From Liopterus haemorrhoidalis (lineage: Eukaryota; Arthropoda; Insecta; Coleoptera; Dytiscidae), in the NCBI GenBank assembly GCA_963971575.1, contig OZ020616.1:17681535-17745534 (forward strand): 64,000 nucleotides of DNA. The letters run 5' to 3'. This document shows positions 32,950-43,135 of this stretch, one piece after another. The position numbers and the translations under genes are program-made. The notes beneath the pieces are model-generated. The model searched no databases. It was given only the letters and a program-made list of their open reading frames with translations, and had not been told where the DNA came from. Position 1 is the stretch's first letter; the number at the start of each line of letters is the position of its first letter.

Positions 32950-33300
32950 TACTATACGCGGAGTTAGACGTTGTGGGGCCCCGGGGAGAAATTTTCTTTG
33001 CGGGCCCCCGTTAAGATCAATTCAGTACCCGGGGCCGTCAAGAGCGTGAAAACTAATTCTTTCAGCTCGGACTCTGGACCATACGGGAATTTTTTTATCA
33101 TACAGGTGAAAATACAACCTAAAAAAAATGTCCTCACTTCCAAAATACAAGTGATGAGCAAAAAAAGAAGTCTTCACCTCCGGCGAGTGACGGCCACTTG
33201 CCCCGATGCCAGGCCGTTTCTACGACTCTGCCCAGGACCCTAGGGCCCCGGGAATTTTCTCCGGCTACCTCCCTCTTACCGGGTCTGCCTACGTCAAAAA
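32950..33300. repeat. GC-rich segment with GGGGCCCCGGG ends
   Basis: GGGGCCCCGGGGAGAAATTTT at 32974 and AGGGCCCCGGGAATTTTC at 33242 occur in the same orientation. Several short palindromes around GGCCCC also occur. The 90-residue plus frame (32971-33243) has no motif. It resembles the termini of hAT elements, but no 8-bp duplication was found. Confidence 0.4.
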
Positions 33301-33310
33301 TTCGTGGACC

Positions 33311-33803
33311 AGTGTCATAAAACTGTATTAATAAGAAATTATATTAAATTTAAATTATCTTCCTCGAAATACTGCCCTTCTGCGGCTACATAATTATTTA
33401 ATAAAACAAAATAGATAAAAAGTCTAATGGTAAAAAATAAATGCGAAATTAATCCAACCAAAAGCGGGTGAGAATTGTTGTAGGCAAATTATAACAAAAA
33501 ATTGTTGACCAAAATTACCATTATGTCAACCCGGTTGCATAATTAATCATATAAAAGGGGAACAGACGAGGCCTGTGATGTAGACATATCAAAGAGAAAT
33601 AAAAAGCACAATTTCCCAGAAAAGAAAAATTCGAGAATTAGTGAATTTTGTTGCTTGTTAAAAATGTACGAGGTTAAATAAATAAAAAAAATAAAAAATT
33701 TAAAAAAATCGCAGCTTAGTGTCATAAAACTTCATTAATAAACAATTATTTTACATTTCAATTGTCACTTTTGAAATGCTGCCCTACAGCAGTTATACGT
33801 CAC
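33311..33803. repeat. Direct repeat pair, about 90 bp each
   Basis: AGTGTCATAAAACTGTATTA (33312) and AGTGTCATAAAACTTCATTA (33719) start two related segments that end CTGCCCTTCTGCGGCTA and CTGCCCTACAGCAGTTA. They are about 406 bases apart with AT-rich non-coding sequence between them. Confidence 0.6.
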
Positions 33804-34065
33804 TATCAACGTCTTTTCCACTTCTAGAAACACATTTTATACTTTTTAGTACTTTTTGGAATCGTTTTTATATTAGTCCCGATTTATTTATTTATTTTTT
33901 TCTTATATTTTCAACCGTTTGAAATTTGCGTTCTTTTAACAGACTTAACAGGCAGTTTTGCGAACAAAGGTCAAGGCAGATGAGTATGGTGGATGAAAGA
34001 CGAGAGTAACTTTGTTCTTCACCAAAAACTGCCAAACCATAAATTAAGTGTGTACTGGACAAAAT

Positions 34066-34463
34066 AAAGTGAAAAACCACAAATCTAATTATTGTGCTAT
34101 TATGTGTGTTCCATGTAGTCCTGTCATGTACAGATGGAGTCATGCTAAAATATGTAAAAAGAAATGTAAACACGTAAAAGTGAAGAAACGCATGAATACT
34201 TACCACACTTCGTCGCACAAAACGAAGATGGATGGAAAATAGTGGCGATAAACGACGAAGTGAAGTTGACTCGAAGTGAACTTGACTTCGTCGTCAGGAC
34301 TACATGGAACACACATAATAGCTACCAGGTGGTTATGTCGCCGACCAGCTATCTACTTTATATTCTTTCAATATAATGTCTATAGATGTTTTCCATGTAA
34401 CTTTAATATATTTACCACACAATCACATGTGTTAGATTTGTGGTTTTTCACTTTATTTTAAAT
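34066..34463. repeat. Interrupted inverted repeat next to a hammerhead-like motif
   Basis: AAATAAAGTGAAAAACCACA (from 34067) pairs with the complement around 34436-34462 (TTAGATTTGTGGTTTTTCAC...). TATTATGTGTGTTCCATGTA (34099-34118) pairs with TACATGGAACACACATAATA (34302-34321). The left arm has the two blocks next to each other, while the right arm has about 110 bases between them. Such inverted long-terminal-repeat-like structures are typical of Penelope-like elements, but no Penelope RT is present here. Confidence 0.55.
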
Positions 34464-34468
34464 TTAAA

Positions 34469-34513
34469 GGCCTGAAGATGCTGTATAATTAAAAACAGCG
34501 AAACTAGTAGCCA
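34469..34513 (+). ncRNA. Hammerhead-ribozyme-like motif (type I, Penelope style)
   Basis: The conserved core elements are present in order: GGC (stem I strand), CTGAAGA, a bulged T, stem II GCTGT...ACAGC with a 10-base AT loop, GAAA, a very short stem III AC-TA-GT, cleavage triplet GTA, then GCC closing stem I. Tiny stem III hammerheads of this form are known from Penelope-like elements and retrozymes. Stem I is only three base pairs, so activity is uncertain. It follows directly after the inverted repeat at 34066-34463. Confidence 0.45.
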
Positions 34514-34726
34514 TGAAACAGTGTTTTTTATTTCAACCCACACATCGACCACCGTTGATTAAATCACGTTAAACATTTTAATATACTAATTATATAGATT
34601 TTTTTGTTTGTTTTTTGCAAATTGAATTCGTATTCCAGGTTGGTTCATTCCGCGATAAAAGAAAAGATGATGGTGATTCACGCTCCTTAACAATGCATAT
34701 ATAATTTTCTTTGAATAAACGTTATA

Positions 34727-35294
34727 CAGTCTGTTCCAAACGGTTAAGCGGAACTAGATTTTGCAATCTAGTTACTGTCATCGTTTAAATAGTGCCTTTC
34801 GGCCGTTTTGTTTAAGCTTTGTAAATCATACTTACAATAAACATTTTTTGGTTAAGGTTAATATCATTTTAAAATGTCATTCAGACCAATTCTGTAACTC
34901 TGGTACTATGATAATAGTTACTAAATTCGTCACTATGAACAAGGTCAGTTACTCTCATGAATGAAAGTCATTGTATTTTTTATAATATTTTATGTTATAG
35001 TAACGTTATTACACAGTAACTTTTTACAGAATTGATCTGATTTTCTTTATATTTTGATTTTTTGTGTCATTCTTAATAGAAATTTCCCATTTATTTATTT
35101 TTTTGTCATTAAAATATCTAAAAAAAATATTTAATTTTGACATATGTCATTCGTTTCCATGGTTTCATTGTTGGAATTTTAAATCTTGACATCCCAACGT
35201 GAAAAATGAAATAACTCAAGCAAGGTCCCTTCTCGTGACAACCTAAAAGAACTAAATCCCCATTTAGTTCCGCTTAACCGTTTGGAACAGACTG
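34727..35294. mobile_element. MITE A copy carrying a nested MITE B
   Basis: Ends CAGTCTGTTCCAAACGGTTA and AACCGTTTGGAACAGACTG are inverted with TA borders, and the family boxes GCGGAACTAG and TTAGTTCCGC are clear. The element is lengthened by a family B insertion at 34882-35040. The remaining 400 or so bases match the other full-length A copies. Confidence 0.85.
34882..35040. mobile_element. MITE B copy, about 159 bp, both ends present
   Basis: CAGACCAATTCTGTAACTC and GTTTTTTACAG-type right arm ending AGAATTGATCTGA form the inverted ends. Internal units ACTATGATAATAGTTACTAA are palindromic. It is the only copy in the window with both ends and so defines the family length. The target duplication could not be fixed. 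Confidence 0.7.
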
Positions 35295-35337
35295 TACATA
35301 AAATTTTGAGTATTTTTTCGGCTTGGAACGCATTATC

Positions 35338-35446
35338 GTATTTTACATTAATTTATATGGGAAAAATGGTTTCGCTTAACGAATGTTTCGCATTACGAGT
35401 AAGATTCTGGAACGAATTATGCTCGTTACGCGAGGTTCCACTGTAC
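35338..35446. repeat. Pogo/Tigger-like terminal fragment
   Basis: GCTCGTTACGCGAGGTTCCACTG at its right end is the complement of the CAGTGGAACCTCG terminus of pogo-type elements, preceded by TCGCTTAACGAATGTTTCGC. The other end was not found. The 35450-36160 stretch after it shows nothing I can assign. Confidence 0.45.
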
Positions 35447-36450
35447 TTCTAAAGTATTTCAAATACTTACATTTTTAGACAACGAATATCAAAAACAAAC
35501 ACCACGGAGAAAGTATTTGCAAATCCAAATACAAGATCAATTTTTTGAAGTATTTGAGTTACAATATTTCAAATACAGCTCTGCATAAAAGGACGACAAA
35601 ATTTTTCTAGGGGGGCACCGTTAATATAGTGTGCCCTGGCAATGGGCCATTTTATTATCAAACTTTGTTGTCAAGTGTTGGCCATCTTGGAATTTTATTA
35701 CGTTATGGCGTTTTTTCATTAACTAAAACGATTTTTTCTGAAATGTTAATAACTTTGCCCTTAATAAACTTAATGTAGTAATAGCGTGCAGTGCAGAAAA
35801 TTGTTAACAAAATTAATTACCAAATATTAATTTTCCAAAAATAGATTTAAAAACTAAATATATTTAAAATTCTTGACCAACATTACATCAATGTATTGCA
35901 GGTTGCATAATTTGATATTTTTATCTATAAACTATAAACTGTAATATGATGTCGACATCATAAAATTTTACTATAAAACGTTGTATGAATCATGAAATTT
36001 TAGTGGCAGTACAGAAAGATATATTGCAGTTCGCAAACTATTGGTTTTCTTTATAGCATTATCAGATCCAAAAAGATTTATTTTTATGTACTTCAAATCC
36101 TGTTTTTATAACTTATTTTTATGAAAAAAATATCATAATAAAGAACACATAAAAAAATTGATGTGAATTGTGATTTTTCACACATTTCAAGGTTTTGTAG
36201 GTATACTGGGTGTTCATTTTAAGTTGTCCACTATTGCTATCTTGAGAATTATAAGAGCTTTGAGGTTGGTAATACATATTAGATAACAATTGCTATTTTA
36301 TAATAAAATATTAATGAGCGCAACTTTTTTTTTGAATTGTAGTTCTTAAAATAGATTGTGCAACTGAATTATTCTGACTTTAACGATATAAGCAAGTCAT
36401 ACACCACAAATTTTTAAAGTATCAAAATCTTTTTTAATTACTCCATTTTT

Positions 36451-37304
36451 AGGGTTTTGTAGGTATGACCAAAAAACCTTTATACCGTCATTTTGTTGTC
36501 TGTCTGTCTGTCTGTTCGGTAAAAATTGTAGCCAAACGGCTAAACCTAGAGAGTTGAAATTTGGCATGCTTATACAACTCTTTGACCCGCACATAGGAAA
36601 AATACTAAAACATCTAAAAAACATACCCCCCTAAAAATATAAACAAATATGTGCTCATCGAAAACAAAAATATTTTTTTAAAATTCTGAGTAGGGTATCA
36701 AATGAAAGCCCTTAGTACGTGGATTAACGATCAAATTTTTATTTTTGCAAAATAAATTATTTTGATGCGATTTTTGCCAAATATGTGCAAAAAAATTTTT
36801 GCCCCACACCCTGTAGCCCAGATGATTTAAACTAAAAATCTAAAAAAATTCTAAGTAATGTATATTGGTGTGAACCGAAATAGTACAACAGGAATTTTTG
36901 ATCAGATTATGTTTTCGGAAAATAACGCATTTTTTGTGGTTTTTGGTTCACAAAGTACAGAAGTTATACCAATGTAAGACACTCACATGCAAGGCGTGCG
37001 ATAGCTTAATGGGTTAGAGCACTGGTGTCGTAAGTTGGAAAACGAAGGGTTTCGAGTTCGAGTACGGAGCGAATTTTATTTTTTCTGTTTTTTTTTTGCA
37101 TTTTTATTATGTTTTATAATTATTTTGTCAAAATTCTAGTTATATTTTGACAAATGTTGTATTTAATTTTTAAAAGCGTAAATTTAATAACCAGTCTTAT
37201 TATATGATTAACAGACGATAAATTATTTTAAAAATATCGTTCATTTTGCCGTGATTACTACAAAGTAAAATTTGTCTTCACTTATTATATACCTGCGAAA
37301 CCCT
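36451..37304 (+). mobile_element. Repeat with AGGGTTTTGTAGGTA termini, GTCT microsatellite and a tRNA-like module (copy 1)
   Basis: Inverted ends AGGGTTTTGTAGGTAT and ATACCTGCGAAACCCT. Outside them, TTTTCACACATTTCA (36180) and TGAAATGTGTGAATATTCAC (37304-37323) form another inverted layer. Inside are GTCTGTCTGTCTGTC, a conserved block (AGCCAAACGGCTAAACCTAG), CACACCCTGTAGCCCAGATG and a tRNA-like segment at 36993-37071 followed by a poly-T tract. No protein. GTCT-type microsatellites occur in Helentron/DINE-1 elements, and the inverted ends would suit a MITE. The class is open. Copy 2 is at 57465-58493. Confidence 0.65.
36993..37071 (+). ncRNA. tRNA-like module with A and B box-like sequences
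   Basis: TAGCTTAATGGGTTAGAGC (37002-37020) resembles a pol III A box, and GAGTTCGAGTA (37054-37064) a B box. A poly-T run follows within 30 bases. No acceptor stem closes, so it is not a tRNA gene but a tRNA-derived sequence. The corresponding position of copy 2 (58013-58092) carries a different tRNA-like sequence. Confidence 0.5.
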
Positions 37305-37349
37305 GAAATGTGTGAATATTCACACTTCACATCAATTTTTTAATTTTTT

Positions 37350-37720
37350 TTTATTGACCGCCAACATATACATATAAGGGAGGTATTGTGATCATACCGA
37401 TTTTGACATTTTGAGATTTCGATGGATCTCCACGAATTGGGGTCCCTACATAACGTTTTGACTATTTTTAGCATAATGTCTGTCGGTCTGTCTGTCTATC
37501 TGTCGGTCCGTGTACACGTGCAGAGCAAATTTGGCTAAAAGGATTTTTATGAAACTTCATATTTAAGCTTTTGACATCAATGGCACGAGTTGATCAACTT
37601 TTGGTAAAAATTGGTGGACTAGAAATGGGAGTTAACCGATGGGACTCGGTTTTAAGATTTTAGCGAATATTTCACAACAGAGAAATATTTAGAAAAAAAT
37701 TATCTTACAAAAGTTGCTAT
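37350..37720. repeat. Second GTCT-microsatellite repeat, different family
   Basis: ATGTCTGTCGGTCTGTCTGT near 37478 is followed by GCAGAGCAAATTTGGCTAAA. The text before it (GGAGGTATTGTGATCATACC) is not shared with the neighbouring repeat. Ends not identified. Up to 38050 nothing else is recognised. Confidence 0.4.
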
Positions 37721-38057
37721 AAAAGCAATAACTAACAACTTTTGTTTGAGACATTTTTTGATAAAGCAGCATAAAATAAACAAGTAAAGTCCGTAACATA
37801 TTAGTTTTGAAGATCGTAATAAAATAATAAAAGTTAGGGAACTCATCAAATTACAATAGAAGTGATATAACTAGGCGTGTCCACCCATAGCCGTAGGGAT
37901 TAGTTTTTCACATTACGTATCTTACTTAAAGGATTAACAAAAACAAACACCCCTGCGCCACTGACCGTTGACTGTTTACAATGTGTTTGTAAACATGAAT
38001 CCTAGTTCTTTTGCAGTTTAACAATGTGATTATAGTTATACGGGATAATTGTTTTAT

Positions 38058-38106
38058 GCCGATCTTCAAAACTAATATACATACCATATTAGTTTTGAAG
38101 ATCGGC
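38058..38106. repeat. Perfect 21-bp palindrome arms
   Basis: GCCGATCTTCAAAACTAATA with one more T at 38058-38078 is mirrored at 38086-38106 with a 7-base loop. A single related copy TTAGTTTTGAAGATCG lies at 37802-37817, so this is probably the head-to-head junction of a repeat end. Confidence 0.6.
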
Positions 38107-38669
38107 GAAGATCTATACTTTGTGATGGCGGTCGGTCCTGTGGTGGCCACAGCTGATTTTTTAAATATATTTTTTGACGCATCCTTTTAGATAGCTTTAG
38201 ATGATAAGGTGCGGCACAAGACAGTAGTGCATACAGACATTGTATAGTAACTGTCTGGCCAATGAGCGTCTCGTTTTCTATTGGTTGAAGTAATCGGCGG
38301 CTATTAAGAGTTCATACATTTGTTGTTTTACAAGTTAGAGTTTTGTATGTTTATATTTTTTTAAATTAATTGGACATTTAAATACATTTTAACTGTGAAC
38401 TATTATTATATTCAATATATTCTATCAAATACTAATCTAAAAATTACTGTTTCATTCGACGGTAATTAATAAGCCAGAATTTCAGCTCGGGGGGGGGTCA
38501 AATATAACAAAATATTCTAAATTGGTCGGTACGACCTTAATTACATGGCTTGGGTAGAAAATAACAGCGTTCTAGGTCTTTTGTAGTATATTAAATAATA
38601 AAAGTCCGGTAAAGTTATAAATTTTCTTCACCTCCGGTAATGAAAACTTATAACAACCTAAATTATATT

Positions 38670-39786
38670 TAGAGCCCTGCGTGGATACGTTTTTCTGTAT
38701 TCGCATCCGATCCGCATTCGCATAGGCAGGATCCGCATCCGCAGCCTTTGTAAATATGAATATCCGCATCCGCAAAAATATCCGCACTATCCGCACAGGA
38801 TTTGCTGTCTGTTTGGAAATAACTAACCTTTTTCGCCTATTGGAATATCTTTGCTTTAAAACTACTGAAATTTTTATCACATTACATATTACTGGGTCCA
38901 GAAATATGTTTTTTATCTAACGTCGTACTGAAATTATATAAATTAAAAAATAAAGATGGAAATTACAATTATTCGACTCTTAAACCAAGTTTATATAAAA
39001 CGTAAAACTTTAAACAGTAATATCTCAAAAACTTATCACATTTATGACCAATAAATAACAAGGAAAGTCCTATAAGATCAACAAATTTATAAAAATGAGT
39101 TTTTAATAATAAAATTAAATTCTTAAATTCATCCTATTATTAAAAGATGAAAGTTATATGACGATTTCAAGATATTTTTATTTTTTTTTTTATTTTGATA
39201 TGAGCTTCATATGTTTTTAGATGTGGCAATTGCCATGGTTAATTTTCACTAATATTTCCAAAAATGCAAAATAAGGCGATACAGTAAAATCTATTCCAAA
39301 CGATTAGGTGGAACTAACCGCAATTTTCATTTTTGTAAGTTGTCATTAGCTATTTTTTTATATATTGAAGTTTGTTTTTCCTGAACAAAATGATCTAGAT
39401 CTAGAGCTTCCATCAATCGGTAAAAGTAACTAGAATTGAAAATCTAGTTCCGCCTAAACCAAAAGAACAGACTTTACATAATTATTTTTTAATTAATAAA
39501 CTGACAATAAATCCAAAAAAATAGTTATATCTACGACTTTTACTAAAAAGTGAAAAGTGCCGTAATGTATCATTATTTTACTCTTGCCATAAGCCCAATA
39601 CAAATGTCAACGATACATTTTTGGGGTTCTAAACGCGTCTTCCGTAGGAAGAGGCCTCCAACCGAAGATTTTATATTCACGCGGATATTGCGGATATGAT
39701 ATAAAATCCGCATCCGCATCATTTAAATGATAATTTATCCGCATCCACAGAAAAATAGCGGATATCCGCGGATTTGCAGGGCTCTA
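38670..39786. mobile_element. hAT-type element, 1117 bp, TSD ATTATATT
   Basis: Ends TAGAGCCCTGC and GCAGGGCTCTA are perfect inverted repeats flanked by a perfect 8-bp duplication ATTATATT (38662-38669, 39787-39794). The arms are rich in ATCCGCATCCGCA and CGCGGATAT units. The middle is non-coding and contains a MITE A. Confidence 0.9.
39287..39474. mobile_element. MITE A, short form (188 bp), nested in hAT
   Basis: AAATCTATTCCAAACGATTA and AAACCAAAAGAACAGACTTT form inverted ends with TA borders. Nearly the same internal deletion as 24567-24748, so the two derive from one short subfamily. Confidence 0.75.
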
Positions 39787-40491
39787 ATTATATTTTATGT
39801 AGGGTAAACAATCCGGGGGGGGGTGTCCCCTATGCCCCCCCCCCGGCTACGCCCCTGGTACTTTAGGTTTTATAATTAATTCAAATCATAATGTCAATAT
39901 GCAACTTAATTTTTACATTCAGTTTCATATAAATTATAGAGAAAATGGTTGGTTGTGAAGCATATGGATGTATTAATCCGTGAGAGTATGATTTTCTTAC
40001 GAAAAAATCCAAAGGATCCAGAAATAAGGAATTAAAAAAAGTAAAAGAAAACTACAATTAGCAAGTACAAAATATAGCAGTAAACCTGCAGGTATGCATT
40101 CTATCTAAAATGTGTATATTTTTTATTGTAACATACTATATTCACTAATAATCCTGTTCACTAATAATATATCTATTTTTGTGAAAATTTCTATTCCCAA
40201 AAATTTACGGTTTCTACAAAGACAATCGTATTTTTTCATTTAAAACTTAACTGCCATGTTTATTTGGACTCCTAATGGCGGCGGTGTCACCATTGGCCAG
40301 ACTGTTATAATACTGTACAGTGTCTGTAGTAGTGTATTGTCGTTTCATTTCATCCTTACGTGTTAAAAGGACATAAAATACCGGACATAATTCTAATTTG
40401 TGGAATAATTCGCGACAATCAACTATTTCTAGTCTACTTTTGATGTACGAGTTTTTTTTTTATATCTTGTGTACTTTTATTTAACATATAA

Positions 40492-41348
40492 AGGCGCATC
40501 CCCACTATGCCTGTTTGTCAGTTGACAAAGCCAAATTTGCAAAGCCAGTGGCTGTAAAAACGTCCACATATGTGTTGGCATTTAGTTTAGTCGCACAATG
40601 TTTACCGAGGAGGATTTACTAATTGCTTCAGCTGCTGTTATCATACTTGACACTGAAGAAAAAATACGCAAACGGCGCAAACGACGGTTTTGGGTACGTC
40701 CAAGTCTTCAAAGTAGATCACGATATGGAGCACGTGATTTAATGAAGGATTTAGTATTGGACGATGTGGACGAATTGAATCTCGAGTACAGAGGATGTGG
40801 TTTCAAAAACTTTTTTCGAATGAAAAGTAGTGATTTTGAAGTTCTTCTAAATTTGGTTGCACCAAATATCAAGAAGGAAGATACGTCATTCAGAAGAGCT
40901 ATTCCTGCCCATGAACGTCTAGCGGTTACTTTGCGATTCCTGGCGACGGAAGATTCCTACCATTCGTTAAGTTAAATGTTCAAGATTTCAAAACAAACCT
41001 TTAAACGATATAGTCCTTTAAACGACAGTCCCACAAAACAGGACGATCTCGGTATAAATCGATCAAATTAAGCACTTTTTCGTTTGTCCACTCCATCTAT
41101 AAACAACGTTGCTCATCGGCGTCTGAATCGCAATCCGAATTTAAGCCTAAAGCCGCGTGATGCCAGTGGTTGGCACGTCCCCACTCTCCGTTCTTATCGG
41201 CTTTCTTTGACGGAGACCGACACTCGAGCGATTCTTGTTGGCATGCCGCTGGCACGATGGTATGTGCCAACGGTCACGTCTACATTACTTCTGGCATTGC
41301 CAAATGGCCTTGTCAACTAGTAAACAGCGGCATAGTGTGGGCACCGCT
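40492..41348 (+). mobile_element. PIF/Harbinger deletion derivative, 857 bp, TSD TAA
   Basis: The left end AGGCGCATCCCCACTATGCC and the complement of the right end, AGCGGTGCCCACACTATGCC, are inverted, and the similarity continues through GTTGACAA...CCA for about 55 bp. TAA flanks both sides (40489-40491, 41349-41351), the TWA target of Harbinger. Inside is only the first 125 residues of a transposase, so it needs another copy to move. Confidence 0.85.
40598..40975 (+). pseudogene. Harbinger-type transposase, N-terminal 125 residues
   Basis: It starts MFTEEDLLIASAAVIIL, then has a basic region (KIRKRRKRRFWVRPSL) and the conserved block FFRMKSSDFEVLLNLVAPNI followed by IPAHERLAVTLRFLATEDSY. 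These match the N-terminal region of PIF/Harbinger DDE nucleases (FRM....F..LL..V.P.I.......R.AI...ERL..TLR.LATG.SY). It ends at LS* just after the LATG-like box, so the catalytic DDE is missing. A following frame (MFKISKQTFKRYSP) continues for 30 residues. Usual family length is 350-450 residues. The frame is open up to the stop, so an N-terminal DNA-binding product is possible. Confidence 0.75.
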
Positions 41349-41351
41349 TAA

Positions 41352-42472
41352 CAGTTTTGACAATATACGTAGTTATAGAGAGCCCGGTATGTTACTTTTC
41401 AACGTACCATTTATTGTCCACTAGGTAGCGAGCCTGTGATATTACATATAAAGTCTAATCTCAAACTGAAATGAGATTCCTGACTAAAGGAGTTCGGGTA
41501 GTAGGCGTGAGTGTTATCCAGGGTTCATCATTACGATATGTGAATTAAATGATATGTATTAGTGTACTTACCAACCGACTGAACAGGCATCTTGTTAATA
41601 GTCTGGATCTTAGCTGTTCACTTAAATTCTTAAAGATGAAGGTTTACACACGTTAAGATGGTTTAAAATTAATGAATTTATTTTATTAATACTAATATTT
41701 ACAAAAAGTTATAGTTTGAAAGATTAAAATGTAATTAAATTAATGAATAAAACAAAAGAAACAGAATCGAGTAGTCCACCAGAATGCCGACACAGTGCCA
41801 CTAAGAACTCAACAAATTAGATGTTAATGCTATGCAGACCGAATACTGACTGTTCTCGTCTTCAGAGAGACGTGTCTTTATAAGTCATTACTAGTCGCAT
41901 TTCTACGAAAAAGGGTAAAAAGATTGTTCAAGAAATTGTCAAAGTTATTAAAAAATAACTTTGAACAAGTCTCCTTGAACAATAAACGTTGAAAAAATAT
42001 TTTAAAGTTACATGTTGTAAACGAAAACATTTTCATTTTATTATCTATTTGAATTCTTAAAAATATGTTATTTTAAAATACCCCTTGTAAAAAAATGGCA
42101 ACCCCTTTTCAAAGAAATTCTCGCGTCGGATGATTAGTGAAAGTTTGGTCTATCATTCCAACTGATTCGTTACATAGTTAATTTAGTAATCAAACTAAAT
42201 TCTAGCGAAAGAAACGATATTGTTTTGTAATTATTATTGTGATAGTGGCGTCTTTGACATTTGACCTATTTATAATATGAATTTATTTTTTACAAATGTT
42301 CAGTTTTGCGTGTTTCATTAGTGTAAATGAACTTTAATTACTTTATAAATGGCTATTTTAAATATCAGAATGATATTTATAAAATAATTTAAATTCTGCA
42401 AAATTATCAAGGTATTTGTAAAATTAGTTATATTTTAATTAATATTTATAATGATTTGAATAAAAATGTTTT

Positions 42473-42513
<41 letters not shown>

Positions 42514-42790
42514 GTATTTATTGTGTTTTATATTCTGTATATTGACAATTATTATTTCGAAGAACTAAAACTTCATAATATATACGTAACAAGTATTGCA
42601 ATATGTCCATACAACCGGTTGCTATTTCCTTATAACGCCCCATATGGAAGCTTTCATCGGTAGCGATTGATTCGTACGATTTATACGTTACCTTAAAACG
42701 ACATTTTTAATTTGTTAGACTATATTAAAACGGTTTGTTTCTCGAAATTCACAAAATGTTACTTATACTACTTTGGCTTAGACCCTCTCA
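41352..42790. other. No gene recognised
   Basis: AT-rich intronic sequence. A short inverted phrase TTGTTCAAGAAATTGTCAAA and AACTTTGAACAAG lies near 41925-41970, and a TA microsatellite at 42476-42511. No frame with recognisable motifs. Confidence 0.5.
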
Positions 42791-43135
42791 TGTACAAGGG
42801 TCGTCTCGAAAGTAAGTTACACTATTTTTTTAAATCCGTGTGGTTGGCGGGAAAAGTCTGGGAATCTCAGGGAATTTGCATCTGGGTGTAGTTGCAGCAC
42901 TATAAAAGTAATATGCGCGTGCGTGGATCGATCCGGCAGTCAGGCTCCAGCCACTATGGAGACTCCACTTGCTTCTACCGCCGATTGCAAAGATAGTGGT
43001 GTTATTCGTTTTTTTACTGCAAAAAATAAAAATGCTACTGAAATTCATTGCGAGTTGTGTAGTGTTTATGGTGAAGACGTTATGTCAAGGCCAATGGTTT
43101 CTCGTTGGCGCCAATTATTTTCCCAGTGCACTTAA
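42791..43135 (+). pseudogene. Mariner element 5' part: TIR, promoter-like region, HTH fragment
   Basis: After TA the sequence CAAGGGTCGTCTCGAAAGTA is a mariner-type terminus. A TATAAAAG box lies at 42901, and a frame from ATG at 42956 (METPLASTADCKD) includes VIRFFTAKNKNATEIHCELC, YGEDVMSRPMVSRW. This is the first helix-turn-helix of DD34D-type mariner transposases (VIRFL..EG..A.EIH..L...YG...MS...V..W). It stops at QLFSQCT*, where unrelated retroelement sequence begins. Catalytic domain absent. Confidence 0.7.

Larger units (their letters stand above)
38480..39859. mobile_element. Outer hAT-like remnant with poly-G ends, split by a younger hAT
   Basis: CAGAATTTCAGCTCGGGGGG on the left and CCCCCGGCTACGCCCCTG on the right have the look of inverted hAT ends (CAGGGGCGTAGCC type), though the left one is decayed and no flanking duplication is clear. 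The 38670-39786 element sits inside. Confidence 0.45.

Noticed and set aside
32971..33243. 90-codon frame with KFSLRAPVKINSV
   Set aside because: It lies in a GC-rich repeat-like block. No motifs, and an opposite-strand frame of similar length.
33892..34242. Minus 108-codon and plus 64-codon frames around the inverted repeat
   Set aside because: They overlap each other and the palindromic arms, with no motif.
36993..37071. Functional tRNA gene
   Set aside because: A and B box-like text is present, but no acceptor or anticodon stem closes.
42830..43048. Minus-strand 72-codon frame
   Set aside because: Complement of the mariner 5' region.
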